Below are positions 7,312 through 15,131 of a stretch of 64,000 bases of DNA, one piece after another; within the stretch, counting starts at the first letter, position 1; each line of letters starts with the position of its first letter. Made by a program: the position numbers and the translations under genes. A model generated the notes under the pieces. That model saw only the letters and a list, made by a program, of their open reading frames with translations, was not told the DNA's origin and did no database searches. The stretch comes from Lewinellaceae bacterium (GTDB lineage Bacteria; Bacteroidota; Bacteroidia; Chitinophagales; Saprospiraceae), in NCBI GenBank assembly GCA_016708875.1, contig JADJFA010000007.1, positions 62,001 through 126,000 of the forward strand. The letters are read 5' to 3'.

Positions 7312-9456
7312 TTATCTCAAAAATCCCATAGCCACACCCCCATCCACATTCAGCGTATTGCCGGTTGACTTGTTTAAAAGCCCACTCACAAAGGCAAAAC
7401 AGGCATTGGCAATGTCCGCAGGCAAAATGATTTCGTTCAGCAAAGTCCGTTTGGCGTAGAAGGAGGGTAATTCTTCCACCGTAATTCCATACGCTTTTGC
7501 GCGGCCTTCCGCCCAGCCGCCCGCCCAAATATTAGAGCCTTCTATGACAGCATCTGGATTCACGGTATTTACACGGATATGATCAGCGCCGAGTTCGGCG
7601 GCCAGTAATCGTGTAAGATGAGCTTGGGCAGCTTTGGCTGAACCATAGCCCGCATTGTTTGGCCCGGCAACCACCGCATTCTTCGAGACGATGTTCAGGA
7701 TATCGCCGCCAAAGCCTTGTTTGCGCATCACGTTCACCCCAGTCTGGCTGACCAGGAACTGGCCTTTCACCAGAATGTCATAAAGTTTGTCCCAGTTCTC
7801 CTCCGTGTGTTCAGCCAGGGGTTGGGAAATGCTGATACCTGCGTTGTTTACTACAATATCCACACCGCCGAATGCAAGGCTGGCAACTTCGAATGCGTTC
7901 GCAACTGATTGATTATCTGTCACATCCAGCGAAATAGCCCTTATGGTGTCCTTGCCAAAATCTCTTATAAACTCTGTCTCGACTTCTGCCAGACGTTCCT
8001 TGTTCAAATCGTTTAGCACGACACAGGCGCCTTCCTGAGCAAATTTTCTGGCAATGGCTTTGCCAATGCCGCCCGCCGAACCTGTCACCAAAGCCACCCG
8101 TCCGGTCAGGGGTTTTGGCTTGGGAGCGCGTTGGAGTTTCGCTTCCTCTAGTAGCCAGTATTCGATGTCAAATGCCTCCTGTCGCGGCAAGGAAGTGTAT
8201 TCAGAAACAGCCTCCGCGCCGCGCATCACATTGATGGCGTTGGTGTAAAATTCAGCCGCAACCCGGGCTGTCTGTTTGTCTTTGGCAAATGTGAACATCC
8301 CCACACCCGGCCAGAGTATGACGACCGGATTGGGGTCGCGCATGGCGGGACTATTTGGCCTCCGACAACTTTCATAGTATTGAGCGTACAGCTGACGGTA
8401 TGCTTCAAATGCCGGGGTCAGTTTTTCTTTGATGATTGAAACGTCGGACAAATCCTCGTCGGGTTTCAATTCGAGTACCAGCGGACTGATTTTTGTCCGC
8501 AGAAAATGATCGGGGCAAGAAGTGCCGAGCGGAGCTAAACGTGCTAGATCATTTGAATTAATGAATTGAAGTACACGCTCATCATCGGAAAAATGGCCGA
8601 CCATGCGGGTTTGGCTGGAGCAAAAACCGCGGAGAATGGGAGCGAGGGTGGAGGCTTGTTTTCGAGCTCGCGAGGAACTTTCCGAAAGTTTTAAACTTTC
8701 GGAAAGTTGGATACTCGCTCCGCCAAACACAGCCCGAGCTTTACCCATATTCTCTTCCAAAAACTCCGCACATATCTCAATGACTTCCAGCGTATTAACA
8801 TAACTCTCATAAGCCGTATCACCCCAGGTAAACAATCCATGAGAGCCAAGCATGATGCCCCGCAATGCAATGCCCTTAGCGGCATTTTCTTCCAAACAAT
8901 CCAGCAATTTCAAACCCAAATCAAAGCCGGGGCGTTGCCAACCCACCCATCCGACTTGACCGCCAAACAATTCGTTCGTGATGCACTCCCCATCCTTTGC
9001 AGCAGCAATAGCAATGGCCGCATCGGGGTGCAAGTGGTCAATGTGCTTGAAAGGTAAAAACCCGTGCAAAGGTGTATCAATCGAAGGTGCTTTAGAGGCG
9101 AGGTCGAATATACAATGATTGAAAAGCTCGACCATTTCGTCTTCGTGTTCAAGGCCGCGATAGATGTTTTTCAGGCTCCGCAAACGCTCGAGGTACAACG
9201 CAGCCAAGCCGCTACGCTGCATGGTGCCAAGGTCGCCGCCAGAGCCTTTTACCCACATCACTTCCACTTCTTTCCCGGTAAGCGGGTCTTTCGCCAAAGC
9301 TTTGCAAGAAGTATTGCCACCACCGTAATTGGTCAGGCGGAGGTCGGCGCCAAGCAAATTGGAGCGATATACGAGGAGCGCGACTTCATCGCCGACGAAT
9401 TCGGCAGCCTTTAGTTCATCCCAGAGGTAGGACACGTGTTTGAAGATTTGGGCCAT
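7312..9456 (-). CDS. rhaEW: bifunctional L-rhamnulose-1-phosphate aldolase / L-lactaldehyde dehydrogenase
   Basis: The 714-residue fusion has an N-terminal class II aldolase domain (about 1-400; LTNYGGGNTSCK substrate loop, DTPLHGFLPFKHIDHLHPDA with metal-binding His, GSHGLFTWG) and a C-terminal short-chain dehydrogenase (about 450-714; ALVTGSAGGIGKAIARKF, NNAG, catalytic Tyr-x-x-x-Lys in YGSAKAA). This is the RhaEW type: the aldolase splits rhamnulose-1-phosphate into DHAP and L-lactaldehyde, which the second domain oxidises to L-lactate. A repeat palindrome (8676-8708) lies in the aldolase part and is read in frame as LSESLKLSESSS, an insertion in a variable loop. Starts at ATG 9456, 43 bp from the divergent Uma2 gene. 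Confidence 0.92.
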   Translation of the reverse strand: MAQIFKHVSYLWDELKAAEFVGDEVALLVYRSNLLGADLRLTNYGGGNTSCKALAKDPLTGKEVEVMWVKGSGGDLGTMQRSGLAALYLERLRSLKNIYRGLEHEDEMVELFNHCIFDLASKAPSIDTPLHGFLPFKHIDHLHPDAAIAIAAAKDGECITNELFGGQVGWVGWQRPGFDLGLKLLDCLEENAAKGIALRGIMLGSHGLFTWGDTAYESYVNTLEVIEICAEFLEENMGKARAVFGGASIQLSESLKLSESSSRARKQASTLAPILRGFCSSQTRMVGHFSDDERVLQFINSNDLARLAPLGTSCPDHFLRTKISPLVLELKPDEDLSDVSIIKEKLTPAFEAYRQLYAQYYESCRRPNSPAMRDPNPVVILWPGVGMFTFAKDKQTARVAAEFYTNAINVMRGAEAVSEYTSLPRQEAFDIEYWLLEEAKLQRAPKPKPLTGRVALVTGSAGGIGKAIARKFAQEGACVVLNDLNKERLAEVETEFIRDFGKDTIRAISLDVTDNQSVANAFEVASLAFGGVDIVVNNAGISISQPLAEHTEENWDKLYDILVKGQFLVSQTGVNVMRKQGFGGDILNIVSKNAVVAGPNNAGYGSAKAAQAHLTRLLAAELGADHIRVNTVNPDAVIEGSNIWAGGWAEGRAKAYGITVEELPSFYAKRTLLNEIILPADIANACFAFVSGLLNKSTGNTLNVDGGVAMGFLR
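8676..8708. repeat. palindrome B2 inside rhaEW
   Basis: AACTTTCCGAAAGTT, TTA, then its complement: near-perfect over 33 bases, embedded in the open frame without breaking it. Confidence 0.8.
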
Positions 9457-9474
9457 TTTTCACAGTTTTTTCTC

Positions 9475-9482
9475 TATATTTG
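9475..9482 (+). promoter_or_regulatory. -7 box for the Uma2 gene
   Basis: TATATTTG, a perfect TAnnTTTG match, 17 bases before the preferred start codon at 9500. A TTG lies about 24 bases upstream, slightly long for the -33 element. Confidence 0.45.
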
Positions 9483-9499
9483 CCCAAAATTTGGCGCAA

Positions 9500-10114
9500 A
9501 TGGATAAAATTATTAGTCTTGATCAACTAGACTTGGTAAACGGGCTGTATAGTTACGCTGATTACCTGACTTGGAAGTTTGAACAAACGGTAGAACTTAT
9601 CAAAGGCAAAATTTTGCCGATGGCTGCGCCAAGCCGAAAGCACCAGGATATTTCACGCGAGTTGAATGGCATGTTTTACGAACATTTCAAACGACACAGT
9701 TGCAGATTTTACGCGGCACCTTTTGATGTACGGCTATATGACAAGCACAAATCAGCCAAAGCAAATAAGGACGTTTTCAGCGTCGTTCAACCAGACATTT
9801 GCATCATTTGCGATATGCAAAAACTGGACGACAAAGGATGTTTGGGCGCACCTGATTTAGTGGTCGAAATTCTTTCGCCGGGGAATTCTGCTAAAGAAAT
9901 GAAGACTAAAAAACTCCTGTACGAGGAAAATGAAATCCGAGAATACTGGATTTTTGACCCCGAACACGAAACCGCCTTCCAATTTCACCTTACCGAGGCG
10001 GGCGTTTATAGTCCTGCTACAATCTATGTCAATGAAGATATTTTGGACTGTGTCATTTTCCCAGATTTGAAAATAAATATGAAACAGATTTTCAGATTTG
10101 ACGAAAATGATTAG
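9500..10114 (+). CDS. Uma2 family endonuclease-fold protein (DUF820)
   Basis: 204 residues from the ATG at 9500. The Uma2/DUF820 pattern is clear: SYADYLTWKF, VELIKGKILPMAAPSRKHQ, then the restriction-enzyme-like core VQPDICIICD...GAPDLVVEILSPGNS...KKLLYEENEIREYWIFDP, with Asp, Glu and Lys in PD-(D/E)xK positions. Family members are abundant, mostly of unknown role. This gene runs against the rhamnose genes and splits rhaT from rhaEW; its 3' end faces rhaT across palindrome A6. The ATG at 9440 upstream would overlap rhaEW and precede the promoter box, so I reject it. Confidence 0.88.
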   Translation: MDKIISLDQLDLVNGLYSYADYLTWKFEQTVELIKGKILPMAAPSRKHQDISRELNGMFYEHFKRHSCRFYAAPFDVRLYDKHKSAKANKDVFSVVQPDICIICDMQKLDDKGCLGAPDLVVEILSPGNSAKEMKTKKLLYEENEIREYWIFDPEHETAFQFHLTEAGVYSPATIYVNEDILDCVIFPDLKINMKQIFRFDEND

Positions 10115-10138
10115 TACTGGGCAAATTTGCCAGGTTTA

Positions 10139-10207
10139 AATCCGTGTCTGATCCGCGTCATCCGTGTTCCCTCAGAACACGGATGACGCGGATAAGACAC
10201 GGATTTT
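10139..10207. repeat. palindromic element A6
   Basis: Nearly perfect arms (AATCCGTGTCTGATCCGCGT and complement) around a short TCCCTCAG loop, between the convergent Uma2 gene and rhaT. It could act as a bidirectional terminator here: a T run follows the right arm. Confidence 0.85.
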
Positions 10208-11262
10208 TATTTTATCGAATTCCCCCAGCCCACCAGCAACACCGACACCAAAATCACCCCAACCCCTGTCAAAATCGTTGCAAAAGTGCGGCGACTCACG
10301 CCTTTCCACTCTTTCAAAAACAAGCCCCAGGCGCTGGAAACGAGGATGATAAAGGCCATGTGTAAAATCCACGACGATGCACCGTTGCCCATCTTCGATT
10401 CGCCCATGCCGTAGAAGAAAAATTGCATGAACCAGGTAGTGCCAGCCAAGGCGGCCCAACCATAATTGGCCAATAAAGGCGTGCTGCTGTTGGAATAGTT
10501 GCCAAAGGTTTTGTTCCTGAAATTCAGCAACATACACCACACGAAATTGGTTGTCAGCCCTCCCCAGAGCAGCACCACGAAAATCACGTTGTTCTGAAAA
10601 AGTGGATTTGCACCGTGCTCGATGGCTACCGCGGCCATGTCTTTTCCGGCCTCAATGCCAAAGTTGAAACAAGCCGAGAGGATACCAGAAATGGTAGCAA
10701 CCAGCAGGCCCTTAGTCAGATTGAATTCAGCAACCCCTTCTTTTTTGGTCGCATCGTCCAATTCTTTCTCTTTCAACATCCCGGCCCTGCCACAAATGGC
10801 GATACCCAACAAACAAACGGCCACCCCGAACAAAATCAATTGCCCACCGGCACTGCTGAACATTTCTCCGATGCCCACTTTCCCAGGCGTAGGGCTAATC
10901 GCGTAATAAATGGACGGTACCAAGGCCCCAAACGCAGAACAATACCCCAATGCAACACTCATGCCGAGGCTCATACCAAGATAGCGCATTGCGAGTCCAA
11001 AAGTGAGTCCGCCGATGCCCCAAAGCAGTCCAAAAAAGTAGGTCCAGAACAAGGTTCCACTTTCCGTACTGCGAATGATCCCCATAAAATCTGGCACAGT
11101 GAGGGCAGCAGCTACAAATGGCACAATGAGCCACGAAAAAATGCCGCCCACGATCCACGCGCTTTCCCAGGACCAGCCCTTGACTTTGCGAAATGGAACA
11201 TAAAAACTGCCGGACGCAAAACCTCCTATAAAGTGAAAAATGATGCCGAGTAAAATTTTCAT
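10207..11262 (-). CDS. rhaT: L-rhamnose/proton symporter
   Basis: The 351-residue protein has about ten membrane segments and the RhaT family pattern: GGFASGSFYVPFRKVKGWSWE at residues 13-33, WGIGGLTFGLAMRYLGMSLG, and near the end WILHMAFIILVSSAWGLFLKEWKG. It imports L-rhamnose (and probably L-lyxose) with protons across the inner membrane. It follows the rhamnosidase on the same strand with 80 bp between, filled by element A7, and is separated from rhaEW only by the reversed Uma2 gene. Confidence 0.93.
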   Translation of the reverse strand: MKILLGIIFHFIGGFASGSFYVPFRKVKGWSWESAWIVGGIFSWLIVPFVAAALTVPDFMGIIRSTESGTLFWTYFFGLLWGIGGLTFGLAMRYLGMSLGMSVALGYCSAFGALVPSIYYAISPTPGKVGIGEMFSSAGGQLILFGVAVCLLGIAICGRAGMLKEKELDDATKKEGVAEFNLTKGLLVATISGILSACFNFGIEAGKDMAAVAIEHGANPLFQNNVIFVVLLWGGLTTNFVWCMLLNFRNKTFGNYSNSSTPLLANYGWAALAGTTWFMQFFFYGMGESKMGNGASSWILHMAFIILVSSAWGLFLKEWKGVSRRTFATILTGVGVILVSVLLVGWGNSIK

Positions 11263-11274
11263 AACCTCAAATTT

Positions 11275-11342
11275 ATCCGTGTCTAATCCGTGTCATCCGT
11301 GTGCTGATGGAACACGGATGACACGAATCAGACACGGATTTT
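11275..11342. repeat. palindromic element A7
   Basis: Arm-GCTGATGG-arm with ATCCGTGTCTAATCCGTGTC units, between the stop of the rhamnosidase (11343) and the start of rhaT (11262). Confidence 0.88.
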
Positions 11343-14093
11343 TTAGTTTGTTGATTTGAAAAAATATTTCCCGGAACCGACTTTTAGTTCAACAAAGCCA
11401 TTTTCAGTTCCACCAATTTTGATGTCCGGCAGCATGGCCAAAGGTTTCCCAGACTCCGTTATAGCGAGCGCATCTGCAGCAGGAATCAGAATGGTAGCGG
11501 TGGTATTTGCGGGGATTTCCACGTTGAGCGTCAGGGCTTTATCATCTTTCTGCCAGCGACTGGAGGCTTGCCCATACAGTGTTTGCAGGGTTGCAGCAGC
11601 TTCCATAAATCCACCACCCGGACGTGGCTGGATACGGATGGCTTTGTAACCCGGAGCATCCGTTTCCGTGTCAAGACCCGCCATGACCCGGTACATCCAA
11701 TCGCCGATGGCTCCGTATGCGTAGTGGTTGAAAGAGTTCATCGTTATCGCCTGGAAACTACTGTCAGGCCGGATACCGTCCCAACGTTCCCAGATGGTGG
11801 TCGCACCCCTCGTAACCGGATAAAGCCAGGAAGGATAGGTTTTTTGATTCAACAGGGTGTAAGCCAGATCATTGTAACCAAAACGGGTGAGGACATGACA
11901 GAGGTAAGGCGTGCCCAAAAATCCCGTTGTGAGGTGTTCGCCGTAATTTTTAATGTTTTCTGCCAGGTTTTTAGCCGCTTGTTCCCGCTGGTTTTCTGGC
12001 AACAAATCGAATTGCAAAGCCAGCACATAAGCCGTTTGGGTGGGCGAAAGTGGTCGGCCATTGGGCGTTACATACTCGTTCAGATAGGCTGTTTTTATTT
12101 TTTCCAATAACTCGGAATAGATGGCTACCTCGTCTTTTTTGCCCAATACTTGTGCTGCATTGATCAGCAATTGGGTAGAATGCGCGTAAAAACATTGGGC
12201 AATCAAGTACTTGTCTGTAATGGCCGAGCGACCATCGTTGTCGTCTGCTTTGCTGTAAAACAGCCAATCGCCAAAGTGCGCTCCCGTGTTCCACAAGTCG
12301 TTTTTGCTTTGCGTACGCATATACTCGACCCAGGCTTTCATACTTGGGTACTGGTCTTCGAGAATGCGCCGGTCGCCATACGCCAGCCACATATTCCAGG
12401 GAATAATGGTAGCCGCATCGGCCCAGCCGGCGGACGCGCCATTTCGAGGACGCAGCACATTTGGAATCACCCAAGGCACCATTCCATCGGGTTGCTGATC
12501 TGCGGCAAGATCTTTCAGCCACTTGGCAAAAAAGTTGTGCGTGTCAAAATTGAAGGTCGCCGTTCGGCTAAAAGCCTGGGCATCACCTGTCCAGCCTAAG
12601 CGTTCGTCTCGCTGCGGGCAGTCGGTCGGCACATCGAGGAAATTGCCACGCTGCCCCCATTGGATGTTTTGCTGCAACTGGTTGATAAGCGGGTTCGAAC
12701 TTGTGAAACTTCCCGCCGGGCGCATGGCAGAGTAGAGCGCAACTGCGGTAATGTTTTCAGGCTTTAACTCACCGGGATAATCAATCTCGTCCGCCGAAGC
12801 TTCAGCGTAGGTGGAGATTTGCGCATACCTAAAACCGTGAAAAGTAAAATGCGGCTCGAAACGTTCTTCCCCTCCACCTTTCAAAATCCAGGTATCCGTA
12901 CAACGGGCAGCACGCAGGTTGTCGGTGTAAAAATTGCCTTGTTTGTCAAGCACTTCAGCAAATTTCAGCACCACACGGTCACCTGTTTTGCCCTGCGCTT
13001 TCAATTCAACCCAACCCACCAGATTTTGTCCAAAATCGGCCACAAGCTCGCCTTTTGGGGTGCGGAAAATGTTGACAGGTTTAAAAGTTTCATGCTTTCG
13101 GATGGGTTCATTGTAAGTGCCAATCAAGTTTTCTTTCGGAAAATCTTTCTCGGCTACCTTGCTCCATTTCGAGTCGTTGAAACCAGGCAAGGACCAGCCA
13201 AGCTGCTCTAAACGAGCATCATACGTCTCCCCGTGGTAAATTTCTGAATTGCGAACGGGGCCATCCGTACTGTATTTCCAGCTGCCGTCCGAGCCGATGG
13301 TTTCGCGGCTTCCATCGGTGTATTCAAGTTCCATTTGAAAGAGCAGCGAGATATCTGAACCATAAAATCCGTTGACATGCGCCCAACCGATATTGCCGCG
13401 CCACCAACCATTGCCAAGGGTGACGCCGATAGCGTTGGCGCCGTTTTTCAGCATATTGGTCACGTCATAAGCCTGATATTGGAGGCGTTTTTGATAAACT
13501 GTCCAGCCCGGTGTGAGATAATCCTGCCCGACCCGCTGACCGTTTATTTGAGCCTCATACAATCCATGCGCGGTGATATAAGCAGTGGCAGTGGCGATTT
13601 TTTTCTTTGCAGCAAATTCCTTGCGGAACATCGGGCTGGGTTGGGTGGAATCTTCTGGTGCTGAAAGAGAAATCCATTGTGCCTTCCAATCGGCTGGACG
13701 CAACAGTCCCATTTGCCAGAAAGCTGGCTCGCTCCAGGCCGACACGTTTCCAGCATTGTCCCAGACCCGCAGCTGCCACCAGTACTTTTTGCCTGAAATC
13801 AGCGCGGGGCCATTGTAAGGAACCCAAACGGAGGCATCGGATTGGGTTTTTCCGGAAGTCCAGAGCAATTTTTTGCCGGATACAAGATCGTTTGAATTGG
13901 AGGCCACGCGAATTTCGTAGGCCGTTTGCAGCACATTGCGACGCTCGGCAGTAAGTTGCCAAGCGAAGCGTAGTTGTAATACATCAAGTCCGATTGGATT
14001 GACCAGGTTCTCCAGGCGAAGATTTTGGACGCTCACTTGAGCAGTAACTGAAAGACAACTGAGGAGTAGCGATAGAAGTACTGTGTTTTTCAT
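11343..14093 (-). CDS. secreted alpha-L-rhamnosidase (GH78)
   Basis: The 916-residue protein begins with a signal peptide (MKNTVLLSLLLSCLSVTAQ). GH78 layout: an N-terminal beta domain (SVQNLRLENLVNPIGLD, FAWQL), a Bac_rhamnosid_N-type domain around ATAYITAHGLYEAQINGQRVG, the catalytic (alpha/alpha)6 domain with DCPQRDERLGWTGDAQAF (acidic residues of the active site), and a C-terminal beta domain with YGAIGDWMYRVMAGL. It releases L-rhamnose from plant or bacterial glycans outside the cytoplasm; the sugar then enters via RhaT. No T9SS tail is present, so a periplasmic site is likely. Two putative small RNA genes lie directly upstream on the same strand. Confidence 0.93.
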   Translation of the reverse strand: MKNTVLLSLLLSCLSVTAQVSVQNLRLENLVNPIGLDVLQLRFAWQLTAERRNVLQTAYEIRVASNSNDLVSGKKLLWTSGKTQSDASVWVPYNGPALISGKKYWWQLRVWDNAGNVSAWSEPAFWQMGLLRPADWKAQWISLSAPEDSTQPSPMFRKEFAAKKKIATATAYITAHGLYEAQINGQRVGQDYLTPGWTVYQKRLQYQAYDVTNMLKNGANAIGVTLGNGWWRGNIGWAHVNGFYGSDISLLFQMELEYTDGSRETIGSDGSWKYSTDGPVRNSEIYHGETYDARLEQLGWSLPGFNDSKWSKVAEKDFPKENLIGTYNEPIRKHETFKPVNIFRTPKGELVADFGQNLVGWVELKAQGKTGDRVVLKFAEVLDKQGNFYTDNLRAARCTDTWILKGGGEERFEPHFTFHGFRYAQISTYAEASADEIDYPGELKPENITAVALYSAMRPAGSFTSSNPLINQLQQNIQWGQRGNFLDVPTDCPQRDERLGWTGDAQAFSRTATFNFDTHNFFAKWLKDLAADQQPDGMVPWVIPNVLRPRNGASAGWADAATIIPWNMWLAYGDRRILEDQYPSMKAWVEYMRTQSKNDLWNTGAHFGDWLFYSKADDNDGRSAITDKYLIAQCFYAHSTQLLINAAQVLGKKDEVAIYSELLEKIKTAYLNEYVTPNGRPLSPTQTAYVLALQFDLLPENQREQAAKNLAENIKNYGEHLTTGFLGTPYLCHVLTRFGYNDLAYTLLNQKTYPSWLYPVTRGATTIWERWDGIRPDSSFQAITMNSFNHYAYGAIGDWMYRVMAGLDTETDAPGYKAIRIQPRPGGGFMEAAATLQTLYGQASSRWQKDDKALTLNVEIPANTTATILIPAADALAITESGKPLAMLPDIKIGGTENGFVELKVGSGKYFFKSTN

Positions 14094-14181
14094 GTCTTGC
14101 TAAAATCTTAATTTCCTGCAAGTATCAAACTTTTGGAGGCAAACTAATCCATTATTGACTGGCAATAATTTCAATTGAGCC

Positions 14182-14308
14182 AAAAAAGAAAAAGGCCCCG
14201 GTGCTCGTTTGCCCCGGGACCGGTTTCCCTTGTATAATCTCATGAAAATCTGTGCGTCTGTGATCAATCGCCCTCCGTTCTTCGCTCGCGTTGTTCTCTC
14301 TGATTGAT
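14182..14308 (-). ncRNA. putative small RNA 2 (tandem pair)
   Basis: About 127 nt on the minus strand. It follows a CACCTTTG box (14313-14320) and starts near AUCAAUC (14302-14308), which pairs with GAUUGAU (14263-14269). It then carries the block TTTTCATGAGATTATA and GGGAAA, and ends in a strong hairpin (14194-14221, loop CAAACGAG) followed by a T-rich run: a rho-independent terminator. The partner RNA at 14533-14658 has the same order of parts with different but still pairing stems. Class not recognised. A short peptide starting MRLY at the conserved ATG cannot be excluded. Confidence 0.65.
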
Positions 14309-14532
14309 GATACAAAGGTGCGGGTGTTTTGAGCAGCTGGATAGGACAGCAAACAGGACTTTCTCGCCCGGTAAATTCAAGCCATTTTTCAGGCTAATTT
14401 ATCGCAATACATTGATTGTGTATAGTTTACGTCGCTCATTTTTGGATATTTCCAGTCACATTACGACGATATTTTGGCAGCGCAGGCGATAAAATTATCG
14501 AAACTGCGTAGCAGTGCCATTCTAGTAGGCAC

Positions 14533-14658
14533 AAAAAAAACGCGGCGCTCGTTTGCGCCGCGTTCGGATTTCCCGTATATAATCTCATGAAAAGTTTCAG
14601 TTCCGGTTGTCAATGTTTGGCTCGCTGTTTCTCTGTCACTGTCGTTATTTCTTATTGA
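14533..14658 (-). ncRNA. putative small RNA 1 (tandem pair)
   Basis: About 126 nt on the minus strand. A TTTG, 20-base spacer, CACTTTTG promoter (box 14664-14671) precedes it. The 5' UGUCAAU (14654-14660) pairs with AUUGACA (14608-14614); the block TTTTCATGAGATTATA and GGGAAA is shared with RNA 2; the terminator stem CGCGGCGC/GCGCCGCG (14541-14562) keeps the CAAACGAG loop and is followed by eight T. The loop is conserved while the stem sequence differs from RNA 2, which points to a functional RNA. Not recognised as a known class. Confidence 0.68.
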
Positions 14659-14700
14659 CAGTACAAAAGTGCGGCAGGCTGGGCCGCTCGACAAAGACAT

Positions 14701-15131
14701 ATTTTAGCGTTTGTTGAACACTAATTTTGAGTACTAGGTTTAAAAATACTTACAAATCTTTTATTATTTTTCTAAAAATCATATTTTTCTTGAAAAAAAA
14801 GAAGCGCATTATAGCAGCAAATCTCCATTTTGTTGAAATTTATTAGCCCATAATGGTGTTATTTTTTCTGAAAAAATTTTTCAAACATGAAAAAATCAGT
14901 ACCCGGACAAAAAAATATTTGCAAAACACATGGGCACAGTAGGACACATAGTGTGCATGCCTCTTGCAAATCTCGTCAATTATGGACGTTACCGCAGCGT
15001 TTCTGCTACTTGCTCTTTTTTCCCACAAAAAGCGGTGTACCTTTGAAGCCTGCTTTTTAATCCTTAACAGTTTAAACCTGCGGATAAACCCGCTCATCTC
15101 TAACAACCTGTTTTTCAACATTTAACGTCCG
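14701..15131. other. AT-rich intergenic region
   Basis: No convincing gene. It is very A/T-rich up to about 14930. At 15038-15045 is a perfect TACCTTTG box on the plus strand, about 87 bases before the start of the next gene and probably its promoter. Confidence 0.5.

Noticed and set aside
10615..11253. 212-codon open frame opposite rhaT
   Set aside because: Antisense to a clear ten-helix transporter; composition follows that of the complement.
14100..14700. Short proteins in the region of the two putative small RNAs
   Set aside because: Similarity between the open frames follows from the conserved RNA block and runs through terminator hairpins; the stems covary as RNA. A tiny peptide from the conserved ATG remains possible and is noted there.
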